Positions 35,153 to 48,276 of a stretch of DNA of 64,000 bases are shown piece by piece. This DNA comes from Marchantia polymorpha subsp. ruderalis (Eukaryota; Streptophyta; Marchantiopsida; Marchantiales; Marchantiaceae). The stretch is from the NCBI GenBank assembly GCA_037833965.1, contig AP031351.1, forward strand, positions 6,956,501 through 7,020,500, read 5' to 3'. The notes under the pieces were generated by a model that was not told where the DNA came from, did not search any database, and saw nothing but the letters and a program-made list of their open reading frames with translations. How positions within the stretch are numbered: the first letter of the stretch is position 1; the number at the start of each line of letters is the position of its first letter. The position numbers were made by a program, and so were the translations under genes.

Positions 35153-38100
35153 CTAAGATGCCCAAGCATGGTTATTTCAGACAACTGTATACTAAGGCGC
35201 CTAAATTATCTAAATTGATGCTCCCTCCAACTTCTAAATTAACCAAAGCATATAGATTGTGATCGGTTGAGAATTGAAGCGTGGAAAATCTCAGCCAATA
35301 AGTTGTGATGATTGTTAACTTGTTTGTAAACATCTCAATCTCATAATTCATTTAGATCATAATCTGCAGTTTGTAAACTACTTTTTCTCTCGTCCACGAG
35401 ACTCACAACCGATCTGCAACCCACGAGTGATGTTGACTCTTTCTCGAATCCCTCATTCGCTTTCAAATTACCTAAATTAACTTTCTCGATACGATTAGAT
35501 TAAACTAATTTAGGTGATTTAAGCAACATATTAATATAACCATGCATGGATATGCTCCATCCATCAAATCAAGAGATGTCATCCATGTCATTAAGAGCAA
35601 AATCTATGGTGCTTCCGTCTTTATTTTGTGACCTTCTCATGTTATCTCACGCTCTTGACTTCATCACCAAGTTTTCAAAGAAAAGTGCAAGCTTTATTCA
35701 TAAAATTATGTACAAACTCATAAATACTCACACTATAAGTATTATTATATATGTACAAGAACATGTTTTAGAACTTAGCAATGGTATATTGTAATTACAA
35801 GTCAAATTCTAAAACCTGGTCGTCGGTGTTTAAAACAAAACTTGATGAGTCCGAGTAAATAATTTGTGTTACTATGGATTATCATCAAGTAATTTTTTAC
35901 CGAGCATGTGATAAATCTTTTAAGATCACAACATCCCCTCTAATTTTGTAAAGATGACTAAAAGCATGATTTGAGATCTGACTCGTCTTTATTCCCCAAG
36001 TCTACTTTGGCGAGATTGTTGATCTCACCCTTGATCTGGTGGAATATTTTGTGACGGCGACACTACTGCTGCCATGTCTAACCAGATGGCTTAACAAGAA
36101 TTATAATTCAAAATCTGTATCAACCATGAAAAATAACTTTCTGTTTGTTTTCAGGACTCAAAGTGCCCACCTATATACATAAATGACCTGAAACCCACGA
36201 AATAGATACATTTTTTGAGATGATAACATCTAGGTGTAAATTTATGTAGGACTGATGCGCAACATTTGTTGTTTTATCTAAACTACTATGGAAGACAAGA
36301 CAGCCCTCTAATTGTGTGCTTATGTTCAAGCAATAAAGGTGTGGATACTTGCAACAAATCGCAATGATTGCAAAGACATTTAGACAGAAGCGGAACTTCG
36401 TCTTGAAATTTCGTCGTTATTTGTTTTCAATCTAAAGGGCTTCACGCTCTTTTAGTATCAATTCAACACTTTGCTCTTATTTTGTCCTACGACCTTCCTA
36501 GTGGTTGTACTCATCAAGTATTGTGTGAGGCTTGAGGGTATCGCACCTGTGTACTTCTTTTTGTACAAATTGTACTATAATCATTGGGTAATGAATGAAA
36601 ACGGTATGACACTCTCTATCAGTTCCACCACGAACATTCTCATGCGTGGCCAACGTAATACGTATTGGGAACATTCGATACGAAAGGTGAAGACAATTTT
36701 CATTACGTAATGAATATATTGAATCGTAGAGACGTACGGAAGCATATACATCAAATTCTGTTCATAAATATGATTTTCAAAAATGTAACATTTCAAGTGA
36801 TTATTCATGTCAAGTGTTTCATTTAATATTGAGTTATTATAATTGATTTAAGTACAGTAAATTAGACTAGGGAGGTGAATACGATATAAAGTAGTTGGTA
36901 AAATAGAAGTACTCTTGAATATTTTTTTGGTTATTCATCTCTCTTGTATAGGACCAGAAAATGAACATGATCATGCATTTTAATAGGCTTCACTACATCT
37001 AGAACCATTATTCATATCTCTTCAAGATGTAGCTCGTGGTAATCAACTTGAATTTCATGAGTTTATACTGCATTAGTCTTCGGTCGAGTGCATAGACTAG
37101 CAACGAACGAGTTCATGGACCAGATTTTTATAAGTATATCAAGAGCATATTCTTTTCTCCTTGGTATCGGAAATGTAAATATATTTTCGTCTACACCAGC
37201 TTCCCCTACGACACTCTTTTTGAGAATGATTCAAAGGTTGTTCCTTGTAGAACATTCGTATGTGTGTTCTGCATATACTAATCACATCAAAAATAACTAT
37301 AAAAAACCAAATAAACAAAAATGAAATCTAATACATATCTCCATAAAATTTTAATTGTGACTTCACCTATAATAATATAATATACAAGATTAGACTAAAA
37401 TGTCTAATCTTGTATATTAGACACAATGTATAATCCACTAAAGTCCTTAAAATATTATGGGTTCTTGCATTATCTACAAACCGGTTTTAAAAACTGAAAC
37501 ATAAAGAGTTCTCGAAGTCCTCGAAGCCTTACGTCTGCTAATAGTGCTGTTAGGCATAGACATTAATGGCAATTCTAGTTCCAATGGTGCTGATTGCGCA
37601 GTAGTCTCTAACGCTGTATCTGATCTAAACATGCGTATCGACATACTTCTGTGAATACTAGACTATTCGTGAGAGGTACAAGAGATACTGTTTATGGTTG
37701 TCCATTTGTTAGGCCGTCCATTTCGTCATGATCATCAGTTTCCTCCTCTATCCACAATTCTGATGCTCCTCAAGGCGTTTCCTGTGCCAGTAGCTCGAGA
37801 TAGCAGCAGACTGCGGCATGAACTGAATCAAGATCGGGATGGGTACTCAGAAGTCCCGAACTTGAGTCCAGCTGCAAAATGACTCATTGGAAACAGATGC
37901 TGTCTTGCTTCTTGAACAAAGTGTCTGAGTCTCTCTGGCTTCATCGGTGATTATAAGACATACGTGCTTCAGACGTGTCTTGTACGCTGAGCACGTGCTA
38001 ACATTTTAATTTAGCTATCCTTTTGGCAACTTTCCGCAGTCTTCTCACTCTCGAAAGATATCATGAAGATCCGGTTACGTGCAAGAAATTTGAACTAAAT

Positions 38101-38691
38101 TTCAACAGTCCATACGTTTTCTTCTCCTTTCCCCATAGACATCGAAAATTGCACTGTCTTGTAAGTGTGCTTTAGAAAGATGCACTAAGACTATATTTAC
38201 GATCAAGTCTGGGTGAAATTAACTTTCACCCCCGACAGCGAAGTTGAAACTTTAGTGCGTTTCTCCACCCCTGTTTATATCTTCGACAAGCATGGGGAAT
38301 GCGCCACCCTCCTCGTCTTATGGCAATGATTTGGTGATGTATGATTCAGAAGACTCAAAAGGGGCTGAACGGAAAACATTGCTCATACCAACACAAAGCT
38401 ACAAACGTTGCCATATCATTTCTGTCTTCTGGATATGATGCCTGGAAGAAGGCCTCACTAATGCCAAGGCCATGGAAGATGTGAAGTGTAGAGACATCAG
38501 GTCAGAGACAAGGTGTGACTAGATGAGAAATTATCGTCGAACTCATAAATACTACCTGAGCCCTTCAAAGGTCCAGTTAATTATAAAGTTGTGCTGTAAT
38601 CAGCAGTTTCTGCAATCTATAGTGATAGTTCAGTTCACAGACCTTGTTCCTACATGTGTGCAGGCTTATTGAAGCATTCTGTGAGTCAGAG
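35153..38691. other. Intergenic DNA, no supportable gene
   Basis: AT-rich, with only short frames. The only structure I can point to is the perfect hairpin at 37378-37419. Confidence 0.45.
37378..37419. repeat. Perfect 18-bp hairpin with 6-base loop
   Basis: Arm 37378-37395 (TAATATACAAGATTAGAC) is the exact reverse complement of 37402-37419. It is AT-rich and could be a microMITE-like or palindromic relic. No target duplication was seen. Confidence 0.7.
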
Positions 38692-40876
38692 TCATATTTT
38701 ACTACAAACTTTTCGAATAGTTCCTTCAGAACCTGTGAGGACATTAATTTGGCCCATCTTCACCATGGCTAAGCCGAACTCGTCGAAGAAAGGCACTGTC
38801 GTAAACTCGCCCAAATCCCTCACAAGAGCATCGGCGAAGGGGGTCGTCAGCAGAGCGCTGTCCGAGACGAATGCCGTTTCGCCATCCACAACTCGGTCGT
38901 AATAGTTGCTGTCGAAGAAGTTTCCTCCGACGCTTGAGTCCAGAGGAACTTCCGTCTGACTGTCAGGTTGGTCGAACGGACACAGCGCCTTGAGCTTGGC
39001 CACATGTGATGCCTTGAGAGCTGGGTCGGTCAGCACTGTCGATGAGAAAGCCCATATGCGAGGCCAAATCACGGTGCAATGTGTGACTCCAAATGTGTGC
39101 GCCCCTGTCGAGAAAGGCAAAGGAAAGACAATCTCTTAAAACAAGCAGCGGATTTAATGTTCCATCACATTTCATGCAAACCAATACACGGCCTTCGTAG
39201 CTGCTCGAAGACCTTTACCTTCTTATGGAATTCCCTCTGCATTAGATAAACCTCCACATCCTATACACGAAGTTGGGGATATGAATTCACCTTGTGAACA
39301 TGTATGATGCACGAGTTCTGAACCCGTCATAATCGACTACGGTTGATGTCTAAGGTGAATGCGATAATTTCGAGCATCTGTCACAACGATCGCCTGCCTC
39401 CCAACTAGAAACGGCAGTCCGAGGATTGCTATACAGTTGGAGCTGCACTCTCTTCAAGAATCTGACCCGTAGTTGGGATTAAATACCTGACAGAACCACC
39501 ATGTCCTTCTCAGAGAGCCCCTGGTTAGCGAAGCTCGTCACGAGCTGTGTGTAATTGAGGAAAGGGCTGGGAAGGTTTGCATCAGCTTCAGCTGCAATGG
39601 ACACAACGCCGTCTTTACGCCCGAGCTGAACCGGGAAGTAAATACCCCTCGACTGCACAATCCAGAGCATCGTTAATCTTGAGATCGTTTCATATTTGAG
39701 AAAAACATGGAATCTAGCAGCAGTACAGTCCTAAATACAACTTCTCGTGTCGCCTGCTGAAGAGACGTGATGGAATTCGTCTGAGCTGGGGTGGTGATGG
39801 CGAGGAGCTCGGATGGAGTTCGAAGTACACTCGTACTTCGAAACTGTCAGCTTGTAAGCGCATGATGAACGTACCATTTGTAGTATATTGCGGGCGGCGA
39901 GAGCAATGATGTCAGCGCAGGAAACGATACCAGGACAGTCTGCTTCCACCTTTGATTTCGCTTTGGCTATGACATCGAAACCCTTGATCGAATTTAGATT
40001 TGCACGAGATCCGATTTCTGCCACATTGCCCGCTGTTGATTCTATCAATATCGATGCGTCACACCCCTGCGAGCACGCACGCAGTTCTAAGCACGGACAC
40101 CCATCACTCACCAAGAATGGTCATAGTAACTGCACTTGAAGACCTTTCATACATGGAAATTCGGTCTAGTTTTCAACTCCCATTTCTCTGATTCCTCACT
40201 CGAGGAAGTTTGGATCTGAAGAAACTCATCTGATCCTGCTTTGCAAGGATCTCGTCGTCAGTCCTCAAATCGGATGAGTTGTTACAGCTCTGCATGCCTC
40301 GGGCCTCTTCTCTCATGATCAGCTTTCAGAGCTCAGCTTTCTCTCAGAGGATAAACATCAGTAGCCACGATCTTGCTCTGTGCTTTGGTGACTAATTGTG
40401 CAGATTAGCAGATTGTGCATCTAAGAAAATGCATTTCGTGAAGTGAACCTCTTCAGCCTGCAAAGGTTGATTCTGATTCTATGCCGGAGAGCACAAGAAA
40501 AAACAGATTGTGTTGCTACATTGGATCTTGATGCGGAAATCACATACGTTTACATTTACTTTCGCCTGCATGTTGTAACGTTATCTTTGCATCTATTCAG
40601 CAGACTGGTTCTCAGGTTGAATCAACCTACCCTCACGAAACAATCATGGAAGAACAGTCGAACGAGCTGTGCCGGTAGATTTTTGTTGAGAGCCAGTTGT
40701 TGGACTAAAACGTTCCAGACATCGATTTTCGCCAGTGGACAAGTTGTGTCGTAATATCCCTCAGACAAGTGCGGATGGGTGGGATAAACGACTGCTCGTG
40801 CAATTCTCGGAAGCAAACCCGTTGCAAGGAGGGTCATCACAAGCCAAGAACTCCATACGGCACATGCCTTTGCCAT
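38692..40876 (-). CDS. Class III secretory peroxidase, copy 1
   Basis: Four minus-strand exons (40876-40631, 40066-39875, 39652-39487, 39104-38692; 246, 192, 166 and 413 bases) give 338 residues. The chosen ATG (MAKACAVW...) begins a signal peptide ending near RIARA; an upstream ATG at 40966 would bury it. The mature protein starts YPTHPHLSEGYY. It contains distal-heme FFHDCFVR, the Ca-binding GCDASIL split from it by intron 1, SCADIIALAAR, proximal-histidine SGAHTFG completed across intron 3, FDSNYYDRV and the final VCSKI. Length and intron sites fit the plant family, which uses H2O2 to oxidise phenolics, lignin precursors and wall proteins in the apoplast. Frames and heme histidines are intact. 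A TATAAA lies at 40980-40975, about 100 bases upstream of the ATG. Confidence 0.95.
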
Positions 40877-40974
40877 TGTTGTTTTCTCTGCCTGCAGTAA
40901 GAACTCGATTTCAAGACGATGAAGACAACTCAGAAAAAAAGAAGATGATGCGTGCAATTTGATCACAACCAGCC

Positions 40975-40980
40975 TTTATA
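40975..40980 (-). promoter_or_regulatory. TATA box of peroxidase copy 1
   Basis: Minus-strand TATAAA in the context CTTTTATAAAGG, 99 bases before the start codon. A TATA-like ATTTATAC occurs at the matching position before copy 2 (about 48407-48414). Confidence 0.5.
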
Positions 40981-42182
40981 AAAGCTAAATCTACTGCATT
41001 TTATTTCAACCGATTGAAGCACTGCAGGAATAGCTGTAAATTATCAACTTGGATGCTTGACTCCGTGAACATCATCTCCTTGCCACGTCTTTAGATATAG
41101 TCAATTATAGTTGATGGCATCAACCAGTAAGAATATTAACCATCAACCATCAACTAGTATGAATACTTGCTTCAGGTGGCTTGAGGTCCAACAATCGTTG
41201 CCACGGCCATGTTTGCCTTTGAACAAACCTTTGCGAAATTCTTTCGACCGAATGAAATCCACCACTGCTAGCAGCGCACAGTCAGTCGACAGAAGAAGCC
41301 GCACTTCTGGTTGATGCTTCGGATGGAATTTATATGTGTCGGGGTTGCAAGCTAACTTTGAGAATGTGGAACACGTTGACTGTGTCTGAATAAAATGTCT
41401 TCAGTGTTCACTGTTCAAGACAGGTCATGATTGACGATACCGACGCTTCTTTTTATCGTGAAACCTCATTACAATGTAACACTTCCCAACAAGCGCTGTC
41501 GAATCCAAAGGTTTTCAGACTGGTCTTTGGTGTGCTCGAGGTCACGTTGAAAACTTCGAAGATCTGGTGTGGTAAGTTGCGACGAGACCAAGTCTAAGAA
41601 TTGATCTTTACTAAAAAGTGCGTCAATCATCATGTACAGTCGAAGTTTGGCCAAGCTTTTTGTTTGCTCCGAGGTGAAACATTTGACGAATCCTCTTCGT
41701 ACGACGAACTAATTCTATATCATTAGCTATTGCAACTGCATGTCCAGAACAGATATTACTGATGCATGCTTGTCCATCCAGCAAGTTACCAGCAAAATAT
41801 CCGAGTGTTAAAAATTTGTGTATTTAAGCGCTACATATACTTTCTGACAGAGTGTGATCCTGTCCCTCAGATCTTTCAGGACGTTGTACTGCCCTATAAA
41901 TCTTCTCCTTAAGCTTTGAGAATCTTTGGAGTATTCTTACCTTCTTAGTTCAAATCCTCATAGACATTGACTGATTACGCATACTTGCCCAATAACTGGT
42001 TCGGACCAATTTTGATTTTGATACTTTGTTTCATCCTCAAACGCTTTGACTTCCTTTCGAAAGTGTGATTCAGTGTGCTTTTTCTACAGTATGATCATAA
42101 TTGCGAGAAATATGCTACTTTAAGTTCAGCCACCGACAGTGTTCTCTAATTTCTGCATTGAAGAAACTGTAACAGGTCGCAG

Positions 42183-42217
42183 AACTTCGAGGTAGCCAGT
42201 CAGGCTACCTCGAAGTT
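42183..42217. repeat. Perfect 15-bp hairpin with 5-base loop
   Basis: AACTTCGAGGTAGCC at 42183-42197 pairs exactly with 42203-42217 around AGTCA. It is mixed-sequence rather than AT-only, so it stands out. Function unknown. Confidence 0.75.
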
Positions 42218-44218
42218 TCTCTCTACATGTTTCTCACTTTCATGTCAAAGTTTTCCTCGTGATGTCACTATGCCTTTGCCATTTATGTAACTTAGCCAAT
42301 TAGCTGAGATTGATGAAGAAGAGCTTTGTTTGAAGAGATGTCGTTTTCACACTTCCATAGTATATTCTTTTCAAGAAATTCTGCTCTACACCAGTCAGAA
42401 CGGCAGCAAGTCTTCATCTGACTACTGTCAGATTGAAGTTGCTAACTATATCTAACAGGTAGTTCTGGTGAAAGATAATCAAGTTCTAGTACTCGTAAAC
42501 CAAAAATATTGAACAGATGCAGGTGCTCCGAAAAACATAGATGGTTTTCATGAATTGGTTCATCCAGCCTTGAAATTTGCAACCTTCAGTCGTTCCGCTG
42601 ACAACGTAGACATCGCAGATAAACTAAGACTGGGTTGTTCCTGGTTGCATCTGCAAGATCTTCTTGTGCTTGATGCCTTTAGCTGGTAAAACAGTTCGTT
42701 CATATCTAGAGATAACTTTGCTATGTTCAGTAGGTCTTCGACTGCAGCACTTTCCAGCATATTTTGTAAGAACACAGTAAACCTGCAAAATACCGTGAGA
42801 AAATTATGCTCTGAGGTGAAGAGCATTCAGCATACCGGTTGCCACGTCGTTGCATCTATATTAACAGCTGTAAGCTAAATGACGCGTTCTTGCAAGCCAG
42901 TTCCACACTGGGAGTCGACTATCAGGTCCTCTCATGTACCCAGAGCATAGACTGATCTGCAAAATTAAAAAAATTAAAAATTAAATTTGTATGACGAGTC
43001 CAGACTCCACGTATAGTGAAGTCCGTTCCGCCAGGATGCTCCTGTTGTGATCGCAGGAAAAGGTGAATCGGGCCATCTCACAGGAGAAGACTTGAATCTT
43101 TTGGGCCTCAGGCAGGGGATGATCAAGTTTGGGATGCTGTTATCAAATTGAGAAGATTTCTGAGCCCTTCGTTTTCTTCTGTAGGGCTCGTGCTTAAAGT
43201 GATCAGCGAAAGTCTAGAACCGTTCGTGAATCGCATTTCAGATCGTTTGTTGGTAAGGGAATCATCACTGATGGCGCACACTTTCATGATGTCAAGTGAG
43301 GAATAAAGTTGATATTCTATATGCGATCGATCGTCAGAGTAGAAGCGACAGCATCCTAAGATCTAGTAGCTGCCATTGAACGTTCGTGCCCGGTTTCCAA
43401 AGTAAAGTATAAATTCATCACTTTCTCACTCGCGGAGATCCCGGTAAAAACATCAATCAGCAACTAGCAGTGCAAAGCCAAACCAGATGATGTTCATGAT
43501 CACAAGCCCCAGTGCTATGAGTTGCATCATGATAATAAATCTTGAAGGTGAAGATCACCCAGAACTAAAACTGTAACCGAAACTATCATGAACCAGAGAC
43601 CCGACGCATAAACTATTGTCACTTGCAGTCAATGTGCACAAAAGCTAGTGTAAGACTGGCATCGGTACATCCGATAGCTTCCTATTTTCCTGGTTACAGT
43701 TAGAATCGGACTTTATTAGGAATTATGACACGTAGAATGAGCTTAGGGTCCAAGCTTAGGGCCAAGAGCCTTCCAAACTCCAAAAGCTAAAGGAATTGAG
43801 GAACTGTTCTAGAAGACGGGATTTCTTCAAGTGTCCTTGAAACTTCTCTACAGCATTTGACTCAAGTCTAATATTTCATATGTAGGCTGTCTTCCAGACC
43901 TCATACCATTTTGTGCCCAGATTTTACTTCCTCGTATCGGAGAAAGCAGTAAATTTACTTCTCTATACCCCAAATATTAAATTACTTCCCCACATCCGAG
44001 TCTGAAAAAATGGTGACTGCAGCGGTATCAGGTTCACGGAAAAATGATATTTTGGGAACTTTGGTTGGGGACAAGGGTTCCCAAATTATATTGCTCGCGA
44101 AAGAACCTGAAACTTGTAATGAACAGGCAGTTCTGTTCAGAAAATCTGAGTTTTTCCAAAATCTCACAACTGACAGTGTCTCGGATTGGAGAGCCGGCTG
44201 ATCAATAATCATGAGCTT

Positions 44219-44370
44219 CAGATGGACACCCTGATTTGCTATCTGTGAAGAGGATGAGTATCTGCAGAAGTGACCGTTCATTTTATGATCTGAAGTGTGA
44301 GGTGTGAATTACGGATGGACCCCTGATTTTCCACTCGCGAAGAGGATGATTGTATGCACAACGTGACCGA
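44219..44370 (+). repeat. Two-copy degenerate tandem duplication, period about 92
   Basis: A block beginning CAGATGGACACCCTGATTT (about 44219) is repeated as CGGATGGACCCCTGATTTT (about 44312). Each is followed by a GAAGAGGATGA word and then by GTGACCG. The second copy overlaps the left arm of the 39-bp inverted repeat. Confidence 0.6.
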
Positions 44371-44764
44371 TTTTTGACACACTATAGAGAGTGGATTTGC
44401 GGACTTCATCACTTAACCAATCTAGATCAAATAATTGAAGTGGTTATTCTAGACATGTGGGAAAGAATCGCCTGCTATAGCTGGATCGGGATCCTAAATA
44501 ATAACACTGAAATATTGAAAAGATCCATGTGCGATTTAAGTGTACCTCGCTCCACGCGTTTAAGGTGCTTTGCGTCTTGTGCTAGTGCATATTACTTCTA
44601 GTTAGTTTGAGGATCTCGTGGAATGCTGGGATGCTGAAACACAGTGAAAATCCCCTTTTTGTAAGATTCTTGTTCAGAGAACAATGCATAAGGATCAGAT
44701 CGGTTTTCGCTACGCAACGAACTTGCAAAAATCGGTCACGTTGTGCATACAATCATCCTCTTCG
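44338..44764. repeat. 39-bp perfect inverted repeats flanking 349 bp
   Basis: Bases 44338-44376 are the exact reverse complement of 44726-44764; pairing stops sharply at both edges. Such arms could be termini of a small foldback element or MITE, or a recent inverted duplication. I see no target-site duplication outside the arms, and the 349-base interior has no recognised coding region. Confidence 0.85.
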
Positions 44765-46207
44765 TGTATGTGTGGGAAACACAATGGCCAACGTATGGCC
44801 TGTCTTAAATTTCCATCCTGTCTTTAACTCACAAAGGTTGGACATGGAGTTGCCTTATAAGATTCTTCTGGAAGTTTGAAGATTCTTCCGCTCAAAGAGT
44901 TTTCTAAAATCATATTACATGGTTCTATCTGTCACTGACTATACTGCAGACAAATCTATGTCTTTATTTTTATTTGTAATGAAAGAAGAAAAGATTTGAT
45001 AAATTATCCTTATAACAACAAATTGTTCATGACTTTCTTGTCACATAAGCAGTTGATTGTTTTTTAGCCAGAGATGTTTACGCAATTTGTGTACAGTGTT
45101 CTACCTCAAAAGAAATAACTTTTTGGCTTCATCGACATAAATCAGACATTGAAGTCGAGTATTATTGTCTGAGGATTCAAAAGATATCGATATTTTTTTT
45201 CCCAATGTATAGAATTCTTTAAGAGATCTCAGAAACTTGGTAACACTTAATATGAAAATTTCGTGCATCAAAATTTACTTGAAATATAAGGAAATAATAC
45301 TTGGGACAAAGTATTCAAATATATTTCTCCTTCACTATATTGTTACATACTCCTCGCCTACAATGATTCGCAATACAACTCGTAGCTGGAACTCCACAAA
45401 AAAAATCTGAATCATGTTTGCAGAAGAATAAGTCAGAATCTTAAAGACTTCCCTGGAAAATAAGAACGTTTATGGTTAAAAAAATGTTAACTCTTCAACT
45501 CAATGATTGTGTCGCCAAGGTGGTAAGGTTTTCAAGGTATCTGGGAATTTCATATGCATTCAATATATTTGCAAGGCTTAATTTCTTATATAGATGAGGT
45601 TTTTTCTCTTAAACTCGGAGTCTGGAGAAAGACAAGGGACAAATAACTGCACATACTACATTTACACATTTCATGACCTAAGTCTGTATTCAAAACTAAA
45701 ACTGCACCTGTTTCTAAACTTAGTCTAGAATTTGTGTACCTTACGGTGGTGGTTACCTTACTCTTATCCACAAACGACTGATAGAATCGAATAAAATGTC
45801 TCGTAGACTCACTGCTTTTCTGGAGTCGACTTTCAGTACCATCGGAGATACATTCAAACATCTTTGGACTCATTTGTGAAAGCTTGGAGTTTCGACTGCC
45901 ATATGTGAGCACCTTTATTGTGGTGCAATGTTGATTGCATGCCATATTATTATTTGCAACTGGTAAATCGCGAGCCACGGTTCTCACCTACCATATCATT
46001 TGAAGCTCAAACTAGTAAGCTGACAAAGTCTGTTACAATTTTTCTTCATGCTAATATCGGAGGATTGCCCATATTGGAGGTCAGATGCAATATTCAGAGG
46101 GTCCTAAAAAGCAGAAATTACAACTCCATCGCAACAGCCTTCGATGTGCTGCTCGAAAGATAATCATAATTGGGCTTTTTTGTCAGAGAACTATACTGAT
46201 CTGAACG

Positions 46208-48276
46208 TCAGATTTTACTGCAAACCTTGCGAATAACTCCGTCAGAGCCTGTTTTGACGTTGATGAGCCCCATCTTCACCATAGCCACACCGAACTTCTC
46301 GAAAAAAGGGACGGTTGGAAATCTGCCCAGAGTCCTCACCAGAGCTGCAGCGGAAGGGTTCGTGATCAGAGCACTGTCTGAGATGAACGCCGCTTCGCCG
46401 TTCAGAACATTATCGTAGTAGTTGCTGTCGAAAAAGTTGCCTCCCATGCTTGAGTCCAGCTCGATTTCCGTTTGACTCTGAGGCTGGTCGATCGGACACA
46501 GCGCTTTGAGCTTGGCCGCATATGCTGGACTCATAGCCGGGTCGGTCTGAATCGTCGGCGAAAAATTCCACAGGCGACGATATACTACGCCGCAGTGTGA
46601 AACTCCGATCGTGTGTGCACCTATCGAGAGCAAATGCACGAATCCAGCTTAGATTTGACCCAGCAGCAACTCCGGTGTATCATGCATGAACAACGAACGC
46701 TCACGGAACTAATCTAGCTCATCCACTGCATGACCACCAATCATAAAAAAACCAGCCCTTGATCGCCATCGAGCTTACTGCAAGTAGCTAGTTCCGACGT
46801 TCTCTGCTCGATCAAGGTGCAACGACAATATGGTTGAAGTTCCTGAGACAGGAACGAGACAAGCATTCGTCGAATCCGTCCTCTGCTACTATAGGAGTGA
46901 TGTCTTATGGTGAGTTTGGTCAGTTTGGAAACATATCTGTGATATATGATGATGATCCTTACCTGAAAGGACTACCAAGTCTTCTTCAGACAATCCCTGA
47001 TTGGCGAAGCTGGTGACGAGTTGAGTGTAGTTGGCAAAAGGGCTGGGCAGGTTGGCATTCGCCTCAGATGCAAGCGACACCGAGCCGTCTCTACGTCCGA
47101 GTGGAACCGGGAAATAGAGTCCTCGAGACTGCGCAGTCAGATTGAATTAGACGAATTTCAAGCAATCTCAACCTGTTGAATCCTATGAAAAGCGATGCGT
47201 ACACATTGCTAAATATGAGCTCGATTCCCGAGCCCTTGGTAACTGGAGATTCCAGTTGCAAGAGTGTCGAGTACGTTGTCGAGATAGTCGCTTGTGATGG
47301 GAGCTGAAACTTATGAAGGGCGAAGATTGATTTCAGTGTGCAGGCTGGGAGGACTCATACGACGTACCAGTTGCAGAATGTCGCGAGCGGCCAGAGCAAT
47401 GATGTCCGCACACGAAACGATACCCGGACAACTTTCCTCGAGCTTTTCTTTCGCTAACGCTATCACATCGAGCCCCTTGACGGAATTTCTGTTGGGAAAA
47501 CCATCCAGTTCTGCCACATTGCCCGGTGTGGACTCGATCAATATCGATGAATCGCATCCCTGCAAGCAAATGCTTTCGTGGCTCAAGATTTCTCAAATAT
47601 GAAATTTGCATCTATTACGTTCTGATCAAGTCTCGACTGAATAGTTGTTGATTCCTGGCCGTCATAATTCACAATGTGGTCAGCTAGCAACACTATTGAC
47701 TGCTGCATTATTCTGTGTGATCTTAGATGAGGCTATCCTTATCTGTGACTAAATCACACTTGAAAATAGCCTTGGATTGGCTGATCTGTGCAGCAAGGAC
47801 GTTTGCTTACGTAAAGACATGATTGATTTATGTTGCATGGTCAAATAATATCAAAAATTCTAGGAATGTGAATTATATGAACAGAAAAATGAAGATAAGC
47901 TTTCCTACACTTTACAGCTGTTGATGAGTGAAATCCTTCGATAAGAAAATAAGAGTTCAGAAACTAGAACAGCAGCAATTACTTTAAATGCAAAGTCCAA
48001 TGTCCTCATGTCACATATGCTTCGACCTACCCGGACGAAGCAATCATGGAAAAACAGTCGGATGAGCTGTGCTGGTAGGTTCTTGTTCAATGCCAGCTGT
48101 CGAACTAGAACATTGAAGACTATAATTCTCGCCTGTGGACAGGTCCTGAGGTAGAAATCCTCGGTTAAGTTTGGGTGGGTAGGATAATTCGTAGCTTGCG
48201 CATTTGTTGCCAGGAAAATTGTCAAAATCATGGTCACCACCAGCCATGAACTCCATAGTGCTGATGCCTTCTCCAT
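46208..48276 (-). CDS. Class III secretory peroxidase, copy 2
   Basis: Four exons on the minus strand: 48276-48031, 47559-47368, 47128-46963 and 46620-46208. Their lengths (246, 192, 166, 413) equal those of copy 1, and the protein is again 338 residues. The signal peptide MEKASALWSSWLVVTM... ends near NAQA. Landmarks in order are YPTHPNLTEDFY, TCPQA, FFHDCFVR | GCDSSILIEST, SCADIIALAARD, FPVPLGRRDG, VVLSG | AHTIG with the proximal heme histidine, FDSNYYDNV and VCSKI. Donors such as GTAAGG (exon 3) are strong. It is an apoplastic heme peroxidase with the same expected range of phenolic substrates. It lies about 7.3 kb from copy 1 in the same orientation and arose by tandem duplication. No disabling change is visible. 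Confidence 0.95.

Larger units (their letters stand above)
40981..46207. other. Intergenic DNA upstream of peroxidase copy 1 and downstream of copy 2
   Basis: No gene supported. The first 2 kb share diverged but recognisable words with the region upstream of copy 2 (for example near 41025 and 48450, and near 41396 and 48846). A minus-strand exon-like frame, 42782-42560, follows a good acceptor (TATTTTGCAG) but has no recognised domain and no in-frame partner exon. Repeats at 42183-42217 and 44219-44764 are listed separately. The rest, including 44880-46200, is AT-rich and empty. Confidence 0.4.

Noticed and set aside
42836..42956. Exon candidate upstream of 42782
   Set aside because: Good splice borders, but the frame required to join the next segment contains stop codons.
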